A DNA stretch of 64,000 nucleotides from Quadrisphaera granulorum (GCF_003149145.1 NZ_QGDQ01000002.1:223180-287179); one strand, 5' to 3'; shown: positions 53,399 to 63,460, counted from the first letter of the stretch. Program-made: numbers and translations. Notes: generated by a model not told the origin, from the sequence alone.

Positions 53399-54342
53399 GC
53401 ACGCCTGAGACCGACGCCGCGTCCGCGCGCGACCTGCCGCAGGAGCTGCCGGGCTGGAGCCCGCTGCACGCCGGCAAGGTGCGCCAGCTCTACGCCGCCC
53501 ACGACGACCCGTCACGGCTGCTGCTCGTCGTCAGTGACCGCATCAGCGCGTACGACCACGTGCTGGCCACCCCCATCCCCGACAAGGGCGCGCTGCTGAC
53601 GGCGCTGAGCCTGTGGTGGTTCGAGCAACTGGAGGACTGGGGCCTCGTGCGCCACCACGTGGTGGGCGCCGGAGCTGAGCACGGCGTGCCTGGCCAGGTG
53701 GCGGGCCGCGCGATGGTGGTGCGGCGCCTCGAGATGCTGCCGGTGGAGTGCATCGCCCGCGGTTACCTCACCGGGTCCGGGCTCGCGGAGTACCGCGCCA
53801 CGGGCTCGCTGGCCGGGGTGGAGCTGCCGCCCGGTCTTGAGGACGGCGACCGCCTGCGCGCGCCGCTGTTCACCCCCACCACCAAGGCAGCCGTGGGCCT
53901 GCACGACGAGCCGATCAACGAGGCCGGGGTCGCGGCCCTGGTCGGCGCGGAGCGCGGGGCGCAGCTCAAGCAGGTGACCGTGGAGCTGTACAGCCGCGGC
54001 GCGGCGGTGGCCGCCGAGCGCGGCGTGCTGCTGGCCGACACCAAGGTGGAGTTCGGTCTCGACCCCGACGGTGACCCCGCCGACCCGGCCTCGCTCGTCC
54101 TCGGTGACGAGCTGCTCACCCCCGACTCCTCCCGCTTCTGGCCCGCCGACGGCTGGCAGCCGGGCCGCGCGCAGCCGAGCTTCGACAAGCAGTACGTGCG
54201 CGACTGGCTGACCTCGCCCGCCTCCGGGTGGTCGCGCATCTCGACCGAGCCGCCGCCCCCGCTGCCCGACGACGTGGTCGAGCGCACCCGCGCCCGCTAC
54301 GTCGAGGCCTACGAGCGGCTGACCGGACGCCGCTGGCAGTAA
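53395..54342 (+). CDS. purC: SAICAR synthetase
   Basis: A 315-aa phosphoribosylaminoimidazole-succinocarboxamide synthase. It shows HAGKVRQLYAA, LLVVSDRISAYDHVLATPIP, VVRRLEMLPVECIARGYLTG and SGLAEYRATG, then DTKVEFGLDPDGDPADP-region residues, LGDELLTPDSSRFWPADGW and PSFDKQYVRDWLT. It is the long type (about 300 aa), as in actinobacteria and yeast. GTG 53395 overlaps the stop of the membrane-protein gene, so its translation is coupled to it. The next gene starts 18 bases later. Confidence 0.97.
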   Translation: MSTPETDAASARDLPQELPGWSPLHAGKVRQLYAAHDDPSRLLLVVSDRISAYDHVLATPIPDKGALLTALSLWWFEQLEDWGLVRHHVVGAGAEHGVPGQVAGRAMVVRRLEMLPVECIARGYLTGSGLAEYRATGSLAGVELPPGLEDGDRLRAPLFTPTTKAAVGLHDEPINEAGVAALVGAERGAQLKQVTVELYSRGAAVAAERGVLLADTKVEFGLDPDGDPADPASLVLGDELLTPDSSRFWPADGWQPGRAQPSFDKQYVRDWLTSPASGWSRISTEPPPPLPDDVVERTRARYVEAYERLTGRRWQ

Positions 54343-54360
54343 CCCGAGCCGTGGGGCAGC

Positions 54361-55899
54361 GTGGGGGCCGTGCCCACGCCCTCGCACACCCACGACCTGC
54401 ACCGCTCCGACGCGAAGACCACGCCGGCCGCTGACGTCACGGAGGCCGACGTCGTCGTCATCGGAGGCGGCCCGGTCGGTGAGAACGTCGCGGCCCGCGC
54501 CGTGCGCGGCGGCCTGAGTGCCGTCATCGTCGAGGCCGAGCTGCTCGGCGGGGAGTGCTCGTACTGGGCGTGCATGCCGTCCAAGGCGCTCATCCGGCCT
54601 ACGCAGGCGCTGGCCGCGGCGCGGCGCCTGCCGGGCGCTCGCGAGGCCGTCACCGGCTCGGTCGATGCCGCCGCCGTGCTGGCCCGGCGCGACTCCTTCA
54701 CCTCCGGGTGGGACGACGGCGGCCAGGTGGAGTGGGCTGTCGGTGCCGACATCACCGTGGTGCGCGGCCACGGCCGCGTCGCGGGTGAGAAGCGCGTGGA
54801 GGTCACCGCCCCCGACGGCACCACGACGACGATTGCCGCGCGCCGCGCCGTCGTCGTCGCCACCGGCTCCACACCGTCCCTGCCGCCGGTGGAGGGGCTC
54901 CGGGATACGCCCCACTGGGGCAGCCGCGAGGCCACCAGCGCCGCCCGCGTACCCGCCAGCCTGGTCGTGCTCGGGGCTGGCGTGGTGGGCTGCGAGCTGG
55001 CGCAGGCGTTCGCGCGGCTGGGGTCGACCGTGACGCTGGTCGCTTCCTCGACCCTGCTCAGCAAGAACGAGCCGAGAGCCGGCGAGCTGGTGGCCGACGC
55101 GCTGCGTGAGGAGGGCGTCGATGTGCGCCTGCACACGAGGGCGGTGTCGGTCAGTCGTGAGAGTTCCGATGAGGACGACGACGGCGACGGCCCGGTGACG
55201 CTCGTGCTGGCCGATGGCACCGCGCTGGTGGCCGACGAGCTGCTGGTGGCCACCGGCCGGAGGCCCGCGGTCGGCGACGTCGGCCTCGACACCGTGGGGC
55301 TGCCCACCGACGCGGCGCTGGCAGTCGACACCACGGGGGCGGCAACGGGTCTGGCGCAGGGCTCAGCGCTGGATCAGGGCGGGCAGCCGTGGCTGTACGC
55401 CGCTGGCGACGTCACGGGTGACGCTCCGCTGACGCACATGGGCAAGTACGTAGCGCGGGCCGTAGGTGACGTCATCGCCGCCCGGGCGAGGGGCGAGCAG
55501 GTGCACGACGGTGCGTGGGGCGCCCACGCGACCACCGCCCAGCAGCAGGCGGTCACCCAGGTGACGTTCACCGATCCCGAGGTGACGTCGGTGGGCCTGA
55601 CCGCCGCCCAGGCCGAACGTGCCGGTCTGCGCACGCGGGTGGTGGACCTCGACATCGCCGTGGCCGGCTCCGCGCTGCACGCCGACGGGTACACCGGGTG
55701 GGCGCGGATGGTGGTCGACGAAGACCGGCGCGTGGTGGTCGGGGTGACGTTCGTGGGGCCGGACACCGCGGAGCTGCTGCACTCTGCCACCGTCGCGGTG
55801 GTCGGGGAGGTGCCGCTGGAACGCCTGTGGCATGCCGTGCCGGCCTACCCGACGATCAGCGAGGTCTGGCTGCGCCTCCTGGAGGCCTACGGGCTCTGA
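54361..55899 (+). CDS. FAD-dependent pyridine nucleotide-disulfide oxidoreductase-like enzyme
   Basis: A 512-aa flavoprotein of the glutathione reductase/dihydrolipoamide dehydrogenase class. It shows FAD loop VVVIGGGPVGENVAARAVRG and the redox-active Cys pair in LGGECSYWACMPSKALIRPT (C-x4-C). The NAD(P) loop is LVVLGAGVVGCELAQAFARL, with second FAD contact LYAAGDVTGDAPLTHMGKY. In the C-terminal dimer region the usual HPTxSE appears as AYPTISEVW: the catalytic His is Tyr, the Glu is kept. It therefore may not be a classical disulfide reductase. GTG 54361 is 18 bases after purC. Confidence 0.87.
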   Translation: MGAVPTPSHTHDLHRSDAKTTPAADVTEADVVVIGGGPVGENVAARAVRGGLSAVIVEAELLGGECSYWACMPSKALIRPTQALAAARRLPGAREAVTGSVDAAAVLARRDSFTSGWDDGGQVEWAVGADITVVRGHGRVAGEKRVEVTAPDGTTTTIAARRAVVVATGSTPSLPPVEGLRDTPHWGSREATSAARVPASLVVLGAGVVGCELAQAFARLGSTVTLVASSTLLSKNEPRAGELVADALREEGVDVRLHTRAVSVSRESSDEDDDGDGPVTLVLADGTALVADELLVATGRRPAVGDVGLDTVGLPTDAALAVDTTGAATGLAQGSALDQGGQPWLYAAGDVTGDAPLTHMGKYVARAVGDVIAARARGEQVHDGAWGAHATTAQQQAVTQVTFTDPEVTSVGLTAAQAERAGLRTRVVDLDIAVAGSALHADGYTGWARMVVDEDRRVVVGVTFVGPDTAELLHSATVAVVGEVPLERLWHAVPAYPTISEVWLRLLEAYGL

Positions 55900-55904
55900 T
55901 CCCG

Positions 55905-55962
55905 CCGTGATCATGGGCAGTTGGCCACCCTGGGAGCGATGGCCGACTGCCCATGATCACGG
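55905..55962. repeat. Palindromic repeat with CGTGATCATGGGC core
   Basis: Arms 55905-55927 and 55940-55962 (23 nt each) are complementary at 22 positions, the remaining one being G-T, around a 12-base loop. The arm recurs with one change at 63416-63438, and its 13-bp core also occurs inverted at 24881-24893. It lies between two convergent genes, so it also can act as their terminator. Confidence 0.85.
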
Positions 55963-55977
55963 TCGTCGCGAGGGGGA

Positions 55978-56646
55978 TCAGAACTCGTGGACGCCGTGGC
56001 CGCCGTCGTCGCGGATGTCCACGCCGCTGCACAGGCGCCCGATGTTCGCCAGGTAGCCCTTGCGGCCCGTGGCCGACAGCAAAGCGTCGTGCACCGGCAC
56101 CGCGGCCACGGACGGAGCCACGGCTCGCAGGAAGTCGATCGTCATCGCCGACGTCGCCCAGGGCGCGTTGAGCGGCAGCGCGAGCACGTCGACGCCCTCG
56201 GGGGTGGTGTCGTACGCGTCACCCGGGACGAACAGCACCGGCTCGCCCGGCGCGCTGATCACCAGGCCCGTGTTGCCCACCCGAGGCACCTCCGGGTGGA
56301 TGAGCGCGTGCTGACCGCCGACGGCGCGCACGGTCACCGCGCCCAGCTGCAGCACCTCACCGGGGTGGAACGCCGCCAGGTCGACGTCGCCGTCGTCCCC
56401 GAGGCGGGAGTCGGCCAGCGACGCCGCGGTCTCCGGTTCGGCTCGCAGCAGTGCGCCGTCGTTGCTCTCCAGCAGGGCCGGCAGCTTCTCGACGTCCACG
56501 TGGTCGGGATGCTGGTGGGTGATGACGACCGCGTCGAGGTTGCTCAGTTCTTCCCATCCGGTGGAGAACGTGCCCGGGTCGATCAGCACGCGGCTTCCGG
56601 CGGCCTCCACAAGCAGGCAGGCGTGTCCGAGGTGCGAGATGCGCAT
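55978..56646 (-). CDS. MBL-fold metal-dependent hydrolase (UlaG-like)
   Basis: A 222-aa metallo-beta-lactamase-fold protein. It starts MRISHLGHACLLVEAAG. The metal motif is VVITHQHPDHVDVEKLPALL (HxHxDH), with later ligands in VGGQHALIHPE, LFVPGDAYDTT and VPVHDALLSATG. It matches the short L-ascorbate-6-phosphate-lactonase-like (UlaG/YtnP) subgroup, whose substrates are mostly unknown. It is divergent from purS, and convergent with the flavoenzyme gene through the palindromic repeat. Confidence 0.88.
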   Translation of the reverse strand: MRISHLGHACLLVEAAGSRVLIDPGTFSTGWEELSNLDAVVITHQHPDHVDVEKLPALLESNDGALLRAEPETAASLADSRLGDDGDVDLAAFHPGEVLQLGAVTVRAVGGQHALIHPEVPRVGNTGLVISAPGEPVLFVPGDAYDTTPEGVDVLALPLNAPWATSAMTIDFLRAVAPSVAAVPVHDALLSATGRKGYLANIGRLCSGVDIRDDGGHGVHEF

Positions 56647-56686
56647 GCCTGCATCGTGGACCGACAGGGCACCTCCCGCGACCCTC

Positions 56687-56692
56687 TAGGCT
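56687..56692 (+). promoter_or_regulatory. -10 element TAGGCT of a probable leaderless purSQ transcript
   Basis: TAGGCT ends eight bases before GTG 56701. No ribosome-binding site is visible in the gap. Confidence 0.5.
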
Positions 56693-56700
56693 GCTCACCC

Positions 56701-56985
56701 GTGGGACGCGTGCTGGTCCAGGTGATGCCGAAGCCCGAGATCCTTGACCCCCAGGGCAAGGCGGTGGCAGCGGCGCTGCCGCGCCTCGGCCTGACCGGGT
56801 TCGTGGACGTGCGGCAGGGCAAGCGATTCGAGCTGGTGGTCGAGGGTCCGGTGACGCCGGAGGTCCTCGCGCAGGCCCGCAAGGCCGCCGAGAAGCTCCT
56901 GGCCAACCCCGTCATCGAAGACGTCGTCGCCGTGGTCGACGCCGACGCCGCCGACCAGGCGGCGCACGCCGGGGCCTCCGCGTGA
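56701..56985 (+). CDS. purS: FGAM synthase subunit PurS
   Basis: A 94-aa PurS, the small structural subunit of the three-part phosphoribosylformylglycinamidine synthase. It shows [37 protein letters not shown] and [12 protein letters not shown]. It bridges PurL and PurQ. The chosen start is GTG 56701, with GTG 56710 possible. Its stop overlaps purQ (GTGA). The presence of separate PurS, PurQ and a short PurL means that the small-PurL type complex is used. Confidence 0.94.
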   Translation: MGRVLVQVMPKPEILDPQGKAVAAALPRLGLTGFVDVRQGKRFELVVEGPVTPEVLAQARKAAEKLLANPVIEDVVAVVDADAADQAAHAGASA

Positions 56986-57683
56986 AGATCGGCGTCGTCA
57001 CCTTCCCCGGCTCCCTGGACGACCGCGACGCCGCGCGCGCCGTCGTCCGCGGCGGCGGTGAGGCCGTCGCGCTGTGGCACGCCGACGCTGACCTGCGCGG
57101 TGTCGACGCCGTCGTCCTCCCCGGCGGCTTCTCCTACGGCGACTACCTGCGCGCCGGCGCCATCGCCAGCATCGCCCCGGTCATGGGCTCGGTGGTCGAG
57201 GCCGCACGCGGCGGAATGCCCGTGCTCGGTATCTGCAACGGCTTCCAGGTGCTCTGCGAGGCCGGCCTGCTGCCCGGCGCGCTCGTGCGCAACGACGTGC
57301 GCACCTTCGTCTGCCGTGACCAGCGCCTGCGCGTCGAGGACGCCAGCACCGCCTGGACCTCGGCGTTCGAGGCCGGCCAGGAGATCGTCATCCCGCTGAA
57401 GAACGGCGAGGGCGGCTACAACGCCGACCAGCGCACCCTCGACGAGCTCGAGGGCGAGGGCCGCGTGGTCTTCCGCTACCTCGGGGGCAACCCCAACGGC
57501 TCCCAGCGCGACATCGCCGGCGTCCGCGACGCCTCCGGGCGCATCGTCGGCCTCATGCCGCACCCCGAGCACGCCACCGAGCCCGGCTACGGGCCCAGCG
57601 AGCACGGCGGCGGCGCCAGCGGTAACGGCACCGACGGCCTCGGGTTCTTCACCTCGGTGCTCCAGGCGCTCGCGAGCGCCTGA
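56982..57683 (+). CDS. purQ: FGAM synthase glutaminase subunit PurQ
   Basis: A 233-aa class I glutamine amidotransferase supplying ammonia to PurL. It shows [39 protein letters not shown], catalytic Cys in [20 protein letters not shown], and the His/Glu pair in [15 protein letters not shown] 56982 overlaps purS. A short Gly-rich insert ([13 protein letters not shown]) lies near the C-terminus. purL follows only after 3.4 kb, separated by a sigma-factor pair and a permease. Confidence 0.96.
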   Translation: MKIGVVTFPGSLDDRDAARAVVRGGGEAVALWHADADLRGVDAVVLPGGFSYGDYLRAGAIASIAPVMGSVVEAARGGMPVLGICNGFQVLCEAGLLPGALVRNDVRTFVCRDQRLRVEDASTAWTSAFEAGQEIVIPLKNGEGGYNADQRTLDELEGEGRVVFRYLGGNPNGSQRDIAGVRDASGRIVGLMPHPEHATEPGYGPSEHGGGASGNGTDGLGFFTSVLQALASA

Positions 57684-57759
57684 CCGCCCGTCCGGGTGGT
57701 GGTACCGGTCGTCATGCGCTCCACTGCCACGGCAGCGCCCGCGGAAGCGTCCTAGACCC

Positions 57760-58899
57760 GTGGACCGACCGACCGACCTGACCGGGAGCACCGGTGGAGA
57801 CCCCGACGAGGGCTCCGACGACGTCGCGCGCGCCTTCCGCGCAGTACTCGACGGCTCCGCCGACAGCTCGTCGTCCGGTCCTCAGACCAGGACGACGACG
57901 GCGGGCGGCGCGTCCGGGCAGGCTCAGCCGGAGCGGCCGTCCTCGCTGCTGTCCGCCGTGGAGCGCCGGGCCGCACGACTCCAGCGCCGCCGTCAGGCGA
58001 GCGTGCTGGGCGGTGCCGCCGCGGCCGCAGCCGTGGCGGTCTTCGTCGGGAGCCTGGTGCTGCCCGGCATGCACCTGTCGTTCCCGGAGAGCACGTCCTC
58101 CGGTGGTTCCGCGGATTCCGCGGCGGCGAGTGGGCCGCAATCCGCCTCCGCGTCCAGCGCCTCGGAAGCGCAGGTGGGCGGCGCGAGCGGCGCCGTGCCA
58201 GACAGCGCCACGGGCAACAGCGCGGAGTCGTACACCGGCAGCCTTCTCGCTGCCGCAGGGCCGACGCTCAGCGACGCCTCGATGCTCACGGCCGCCGACC
58301 TGTCCGGCGCCTTCTCCGCACCCGTCCAGGAGTCCGCACCGGTCCAAGAGGCAGCGCCCACGTCACTTTCGACCTCCGTGCAGGAGTCCGCGCAGGGGCC
58401 CAACCTCAGGGCGCCGCTGGGCGCCTGCGTCGACGGTGACGCTGGCTTCGTGGACACGCTGCAGCTGTGGCGTGTCGACCTCCTCGCGGCGCCCTCGGCC
58501 TCTGCGGCGGAGCCGCCGGGCGTCGTGGAGCGCGTCGCCGTCGTCCCCGGTCCTGCTGCCGCCGCCTCCGCACTGGAGCAGGTCCGCCAGGCGCTGCCCG
58601 GGTGCACCGGTCCCGGGCAGGAGGGCACCGGGCCGACCACCGAGCTCGATGCGAGCTCCGTGACACCCGACGGTGGGCAGGCGGTCGTGCTGGCCTCCAC
58701 GTCCGGCCAGGGCGCCCCGACGCTGCGGATCTACGTGGCGGTGGGCAGCGTGCTCGTCCAGCTGGACGCCACCTCCGACGCCTCCAGCGCTCAGGCCGCG
58801 TACGCCGCCCTCGCGCCCGCCGTCCGTACGGCGGTGACCCGGGCAACCGGCGGCGGTGTCACCTTCTCCGGGCCACTGCCCTCCGCGGGGGCGCCGTGA
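57760..58899 (+). CDS. Single-pass membrane protein coupled to a sigma factor (possible anti-sigma)
   Basis: A 379-aa protein. The N-terminal about 80 residues are cytoplasmic with a helical end (SSLLSAVERRAARLQRRRQA). One membrane helix (VLGGAAAAAAVAVFVGSLVL) follows, then a long Ser/Ala linker (105-215) and an outside domain with Cys in PLGACVDGDAGF and ALPGCTGPGQ. The stop overlaps the SigE-type gene (GTGA). Cytoplasm-helix-outside topology next to a sigma factor suggests regulation, but no zinc HxxxCxxC anti-sigma motif is present and the gene order is reversed from usual. GTG 57760 is the start. Confidence 0.65.
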   Translation: MDRPTDLTGSTGGDPDEGSDDVARAFRAVLDGSADSSSSGPQTRTTTAGGASGQAQPERPSSLLSAVERRAARLQRRRQASVLGGAAAAAAVAVFVGSLVLPGMHLSFPESTSSGGSADSAAASGPQSASASSASEAQVGGASGAVPDSATGNSAESYTGSLLAAAGPTLSDASMLTAADLSGAFSAPVQESAPVQEAAPTSLSTSVQESAQGPNLRAPLGACVDGDAGFVDTLQLWRVDLLAAPSASAAEPPGVVERVAVVPGPAAAASALEQVRQALPGCTGPGQEGTGPTTELDASSVTPDGGQAVVLASTSGQGAPTLRIYVAVGSVLVQLDATSDASSAQAAYAALAPAVRTAVTRATGGGVTFSGPLPSAGAP

Positions 58900-59444
58900 G
58901 CGTCGCTTCCCTGTTGCGCCGGCCGCGCACCGGATCCGCCCCGGGCTTCGAAGACCTCGTGGCCGCTCGCAGCGGCCCCCTGCTCTCGATGGCCCGGGGT
59001 CTCGTGCGCTCGGAGGCCGACGCGGAGGACCTCGTGCAGGAGGTGCTGGCCAAGGCCCTGGTTAGCTGGGAGAAGGTGAGCGCCGCATCCGACCCGGCGG
59101 CGTACGTGAACCGGATGCTCGTCAACCAGGCGATGAGCTTCTGGCGGCGCGCTTCCACGCGACGCGAGCGGTCGACGGAGCCCGAGGAGCTGCCGGAGCC
59201 GGTGACCGGCGGGATCGACGACGGCGCCGGACACCGCGGCGATCGCGACGCCCTGCTGACCGCCCTGCGTCGCCTGCCGCCGCGGCATCGTGCGGTGCTG
59301 GTGCTGCGCTACTACGAGCAGATGCCCGACGCGGAGATCGCCGACCTGCTGGGCATGGCACAGGCCACCGTGCGCAGCAGCGCCGCCCGCGGTCTGGCGG
59401 CGCTGCGGCGCGACGGCGTGCTCACTGACGACTCGACGGGCTGA
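58896..59444 (+). CDS. SigE-family ECF RNA polymerase sigma factor
   Basis: A 182-aa ECF sigma factor. Region 2 is in SMARGLVRSEADAEDLVQEV, LAKALVSWEKVS and YVNRMLVNQAMSFWRR; region 4 is LRRLPPRHRAVLVLRYYEQM plus AEIADLLGMAQATVRSSAAR. Length and GFEDLVAARSGPLLSMARGL fit the actinobacterial SigE-type (about 170 aa) group. GTG 58896 overlaps the membrane-protein stop. The end overlaps the convergent permease gene by 23 bases. The target promoters are unknown. Confidence 0.9.
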   Translation: MSVASLLRRPRTGSAPGFEDLVAARSGPLLSMARGLVRSEADAEDLVQEVLAKALVSWEKVSAASDPAAYVNRMLVNQAMSFWRRASTRRERSTEPEELPEPVTGGIDDGAGHRGDRDALLTALRRLPPRHRAVLVLRYYEQMPDAEIADLLGMAQATVRSSAARGLAALRRDGVLTDDSTG

Positions 59445-60921
59445 CCTCGGCTGCGTCGGAGCTTGCCGAGGCGCCCACCGGCATGCCGCCCTCGGGCAGG
59501 CCGCTGGCAGGTCCACCGGGGGCCGTGAGGTCGATGGTGGTGTCGGCGAGGGGCTCGTCGTGGGCGGGTTCGGGCTCCATGGGGCGCCACGCCAGGTGGT
59601 GGAAGAGCAGGTTCAGCACGAAGGCCGTGAGCACTGCGCCGGTGATGGCGCTGCCCAGGATGATCTGCACCCACGAGGGGAAGTTGCTGTAGATGCCCGC
59701 CTTGACGACGGGCAGCATGCCCACCCCGATGGCGACGGCGACGATCACCGAGTTGCCGCGGTCGCTCCAGTCCACGCGGGCCAGGGTGCGGATGCCGACC
59801 GCCGCGACGGTCGCGAACATCACCAGTCCCGCACCGCCGACCACGGGCGCCGGAAGCGCCGCGAACACCTCGCCGATCTTCGGGACGAGGCCGAGCACCA
59901 CGAGGATCCCGCCGGCCGCGGTGACCACGAACCGGCTGCGGACACCGGTCATGGAGATCAGCCCGACGTTCTGCGCGAACGCGGTGTCGAGGAAGGCGTT
60001 GAAGGAACCGGCGAGCACACCCGACAGGCCGTCGGCGGCGAGGCCTCGCGCGAGGGCCTTCGGGGTCACGGGGCGCCCGACGAGCTCGCCGACGGCGAGC
60101 ATGTCCGCGGTCGACTCGGTGAAGATCACGAGCATGACGATGCACATGGCGATGACGGCCGCCGGCGGGAACTCCGGGGCACCGAAGAGGAACGGCTGGG
60201 CCACGCCCACCCAGGACGCGCTGCCGACGGAGGCGAAGTCGACCAGGCCCATCGGTGCCGCGATGACCACACCCACGGCGAGCCCGACGAGCACGGCCAG
60301 CTGACCGAAGAACCCCCGCACGAACCGCATCACCAGCACGATCGTCACGACGACGGCGGCCGCCAGGCCCAGGTGGGAGGGCAGCGCGTAGTCGTCGGCG
60401 GTGGGGTCGTTCCCGGCGATGAGGCCCCCGGCGACGCCGATGAGCGACAGCCCGATGACGGTGATGGTGACCCCGGTGACCACCGGTGGGAAGAACCTCA
60501 CCACCCTCGCGAACGGCACGGCGACCAGCAGCCCGAAGACGCCCGCCGCGAGGAACGAGCCGTACACCGCCTGCAGGCCGTACTCGCCGGCGATGAGGAT
60601 CATCGGCGTCACAGCGGCGAAGGTGGCCCCGGCGACGACGGGCAGCCGCACGCCGAGCACCTTCCCGATGCCGAGGCTCTGGATGATCGTGATGACGCCG
60701 GCCACGAGCAGGTCGGCGTTGATGAGCAGGCCGATCGTGGTGGCGTCCAGGCCCACGGCGGCCCCGAAGACGAGCGGCACCGTGACGCAGCCGGTGTACA
60801 TGATGAGGACGTGCTGGAGCCCCAGGGTGAGCAGCTTGCTGACCGGGGGTACCCGATCGACGGGGTGGACGCTGCTGGCTGGGCTGGGAGAGCTGGCAGG
60901 GCTAACGGGGCTGGCGGCCAT
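59422..60921 (-). CDS. NCS2-family nucleobase (xanthine/uracil-type) permease
   Basis: A 499-aa, about 14-helix transporter. It shows [20 protein letters not shown] at the N-terminus, [14 protein letters not shown] and the substrate-site helix [13 protein letters not shown]. The NAT signature area contains [20 protein letters not shown]. Gln-Asn-x-Gly followed by this context points to the xanthine/urate branch more than uracil, but specificity is not certain. ATG 60921 has GGAGG seven bases upstream. Charged Pro-rich tails occupy both ends. Placement among pur genes suggests purine-base salvage. Confidence 0.92.
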   Translation of the reverse strand: MAASPVSPASSPSPASSVHPVDRVPPVSKLLTLGLQHVLIMYTGCVTVPLVFGAAVGLDATTIGLLINADLLVAGVITIIQSLGIGKVLGVRLPVVAGATFAAVTPMILIAGEYGLQAVYGSFLAAGVFGLLVAVPFARVVRFFPPVVTGVTITVIGLSLIGVAGGLIAGNDPTADDYALPSHLGLAAAVVVTIVLVMRFVRGFFGQLAVLVGLAVGVVIAAPMGLVDFASVGSASWVGVAQPFLFGAPEFPPAAVIAMCIVMLVIFTESTADMLAVGELVGRPVTPKALARGLAADGLSGVLAGSFNAFLDTAFAQNVGLISMTGVRSRFVVTAAGGILVVLGLVPKIGEVFAALPAPVVGGAGLVMFATVAAVGIRTLARVDWSDRGNSVIVAVAIGVGMLPVVKAGIYSNFPSWVQIILGSAITGAVLTAFVLNLLFHHLAWRPMEPEPAHDEPLADTTIDLTAPGGPASGLPEGGMPVGASASSDAAEVSPSSRQ

Positions 60922-61088
60922 GGGCACCTCCGAGGAGACGGGGAGTCGCCTGAGGGTGCGCTCAGACCTGCCTCGCCCGGTCACCGCGAGGTCACGTCCG
61001 TGTGACGAGCGCCGAGCAGCCAGCGGTGGCTCTGTCGTCGTCGTCCTCCTCCTGACCTGCGGTGTTCTTCGCTGTCCGACCGGGTCAC

Positions 61089-61094
61089 TACGCT
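61089..61094 (+). promoter_or_regulatory. -10 element TACGCT of a probable leaderless purL transcript
   Basis: TACGCT ends eight bases before GTG 61103; the gap CTGGGGAC has no good ribosome-binding site. Confidence 0.5.
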
Positions 61095-61102
61095 CTGGGG
61101 AC

Positions 61103-63409
61103 GTGAGCCTGCTCGACACCGTGGACCACGCCGCAGCGACGCCTGACCACGAGCTGCCCTACGGCGAGCTCGGGCTCAAGGACGATGAGTTCGAGCGCAT
61201 CTGCACGATCCTCGGCCGCCGCCCCACCGCGTGCGAGCTGGCCATGTACTCGGTCATGTGGAGCGAGCACTGCTCCTACAAGTCCTCCAAGACGCACCTG
61301 CGTCAGTTCGGGGTCAAGACCACCGACGCGATGCGCGAGAAGCTGCTCGTGGGCATCGGTGAGAACGCTGGCGTCGTCGACATCGGCGACGGCTGGGCGG
61401 TGACCTTCAAGGTCGAGAGCCACAACCACCCCAGCTACATCGAGCCGCACCAGGGCGCCGCCACGGGTGTCGGCGGCATCGTGCGCGACATCCTCGCCAT
61501 GGGCGCGCGCCCGGTGGCCGTCATGGACTCGCTGCGCTTCGGTGCGCTCGACCACCCTGACACCGCCCGCGTGGTGCCCGGCGTCGTCGCCGGGGTCGGC
61601 GGGTACGGCAACTGCCTGGGCCTGCCCAACGTCGGCGGCGAGGTCATCTTCGACCCGGTCTACCAGGGCAACCCGCTGGTCAACGCGCTGTGCGTCGGCA
61701 CGATGCGCCACGAGGACATCCACCTGGCCAACGCCACCGGCGAGGGCAACCTCGTGGTGCTGTTCGGCTCGCGCACCGGTGGCGACGGCATCGGCGGCGT
61801 GTCCGTCCTCGCGTCGGAGACCTTCGACGAAGGTGGCCCGTCCAAGCGCCCCGCGGTGCAGGTGGGCGACCCGTTCGCCGAGAAGCTGCTCATCGAGTGC
61901 TGCCTGGAGCTCTTCCACGCCGGCGTCGTCGCCGGCATCCAGGACCTCGGCGGCGCCGGGCTCTCCTGCGCCACGTCCGAGCTGGCCTCCGCCGGCGACG
62001 GCGGCATGGCCGTCCGCCTCGACACCGTGCCCCTGCGTGACTCCTCGCTGCGCCCCGAAGAGGTGCTCATGAGCGAGTCGCAGGAGCGGATGATGGCGGT
62101 GGTTGAGCCCCAGCACCTCGACGCGTTCATGGCCATCACCGGCAAGTGGGAGGTGGAGGCCACCGTCATCGGTGAGGTGACCGGCACCGGTCGCCTGCAG
62201 ATCACGTGGCACGGCGAGACCGTGGTCGACGTCCCGCCGCGCACCGTCGCCCACGAGGGCCCGGTCTACGTGCGCCCCTGGGCCCGCCCGGCCGACATGG
62301 ACGTGCTCCAGGCCGACCCGGCCGAGGCGCTGCCCCGCCCCACCACCGGTGAGGAGCTGCGGGGGCAGGTGCTGCAGCTCGCCGGCTCGGCCAACCTCTG
62401 CAGCCGCGCGTGGATCACCGACCAGTACGACAGGTACGTCCTCGGCAACACGGCCATGGCGATGCCCGACGACGCCGGCGTGGTCCGCGTCGACGAGGAG
62501 AGTGGCCTCGGCGTGGCGGTGTCGCTGGACGCCAACGGACGCTTCGCCCACCTCGACCCGCGCGTGGGTGCGCAGCTGGCGCTCGCGGAGTCGTACCGCA
62601 ATGTCGCCACCGCCGGCGCGGTGCCGCTGGCCGTCACCGACTGCCTCAACTTCGGCTCCCCGGAGGACCCGGGCGTCATGTGGCAGTTCTCCGAGGCCGT
62701 CACCGGCCTGGCGGACGCTTGCGTGGAGCTCGGCGTGCCGGTCACCGGCGGCAACGTGAGCTTCTACAACCAGACCGGCCACGAGCCGATCCACCCGACC
62801 CCCGTGGTCGGCGTGCTGGGTGTTCTCGACGACGTCGCCCGCCGCACCCCGTCCGGGTGGGCCCTGCCCGGCCAGCAGATCTTCCTGCTCGGCACCACCC
62901 GCGAGGAGCTGTCGGGCTCGGAGTGGGCGTGGGAGGTGCACGGCCACCTCGGTGGGCTGCCCCCGGTCGTCGACCTCGAGCACGAGAAGGTGCTCGCGTC
63001 GGTGCTGGTCAACGCCTCGCGCGACGGTCTCATCGATGCAGCGCACGACCTGTCCGAGGGCGGCCTCTCGCAGGCCCTCGTCGAGGGCTGCCTGCGCCGC
63101 GGCGTCGGTGCCCGCGTGTGGCTGGGCGAGCTGTGCGAGCGCGACGGCATCGACGTGGCGACCGCGCTGTTCAGCGAGTCGGCCGGCCGCGTCGTCGTCG
63201 CCGTCCCCCGCGAGGAGGAGGTGCGCTTCACCGACATGTGCACCGCCCGCGGGATCGCGCACCTGCGCATCGGTGTCACCGACGGCGTGGAGGCCGACGG
63301 TGAGGAGGCGGTGCTCGACGTCTCTGCCGACGCCCCGCTGTTCACGGTGCCGCTGTCAGAGCTGCGCGCCGTGCACACGCGAACCCTCCCCGAGGTCTTC
63401 GGCTCCTGA
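61103..63409 (+). CDS. purL: FGAM synthase subunit PurL (small type)
   Basis: A 768-aa ATP-dependent synthase subunit that converts FGAR to FGAM using ammonia from PurQ. It shows [80 protein letters not shown] and [20 protein letters not shown]. Length fits the small PurL that needs PurS and PurQ. GTG 61103 is the conserved start ([10 protein letters not shown]). Upstream the permease is divergent. purF or purM, often next in actinobacteria, are not in the window. Confidence 0.97.
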   Translation: MSLLDTVDHAAATPDHELPYGELGLKDDEFERICTILGRRPTACELAMYSVMWSEHCSYKSSKTHLRQFGVKTTDAMREKLLVGIGENAGVVDIGDGWAVTFKVESHNHPSYIEPHQGAATGVGGIVRDILAMGARPVAVMDSLRFGALDHPDTARVVPGVVAGVGGYGNCLGLPNVGGEVIFDPVYQGNPLVNALCVGTMRHEDIHLANATGEGNLVVLFGSRTGGDGIGGVSVLASETFDEGGPSKRPAVQVGDPFAEKLLIECCLELFHAGVVAGIQDLGGAGLSCATSELASAGDGGMAVRLDTVPLRDSSLRPEEVLMSESQERMMAVVEPQHLDAFMAITGKWEVEATVIGEVTGTGRLQITWHGETVVDVPPRTVAHEGPVYVRPWARPADMDVLQADPAEALPRPTTGEELRGQVLQLAGSANLCSRAWITDQYDRYVLGNTAMAMPDDAGVVRVDEESGLGVAVSLDANGRFAHLDPRVGAQLALAESYRNVATAGAVPLAVTDCLNFGSPEDPGVMWQFSEAVTGLADACVELGVPVTGGNVSFYNQTGHEPIHPTPVVGVLGVLDDVARRTPSGWALPGQQIFLLGTTREELSGSEWAWEVHGHLGGLPPVVDLEHEKVLASVLVNASRDGLIDAAHDLSEGGLSQALVEGCLRRGVGARVWLGELCERDGIDVATALFSESAGRVVVAVPREEEVRFTDMCTARGIAHLRIGVTDGVEADGEEAVLDVSADAPLFTVPLSELRAVHTRTLPEVFGS

Positions 63410-63415
63410 CCCCCT

Positions 63416-63438
63416 CCGTGATCATGGGCGGTTGGCCA
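63416..63438 (+). repeat. Solo arm of the CGTGATCATGGGC repeat
   Basis: This 23-bp arm differs from the left arm at 55905-55927 by one base (A to G). No complementary second arm follows within 100 bases. It lies seven bases after the purL stop. Confidence 0.75.
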
Positions 63439-63460
63439 CTTTCAACGAGCGGTCGACGAG

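Noticed and set aside
59422..60921. Frame extending the permease start to 61119
   Set aside because: The added 66 residues are Arg/Ser-rich and overlap the purL promoter and start; ATG 60921 has a strong ribosome-binding site.
61088..63262. 724-codon open frame antisense to purL
   Set aside because: No protein-like motif; fully explained by purL on the other strand.
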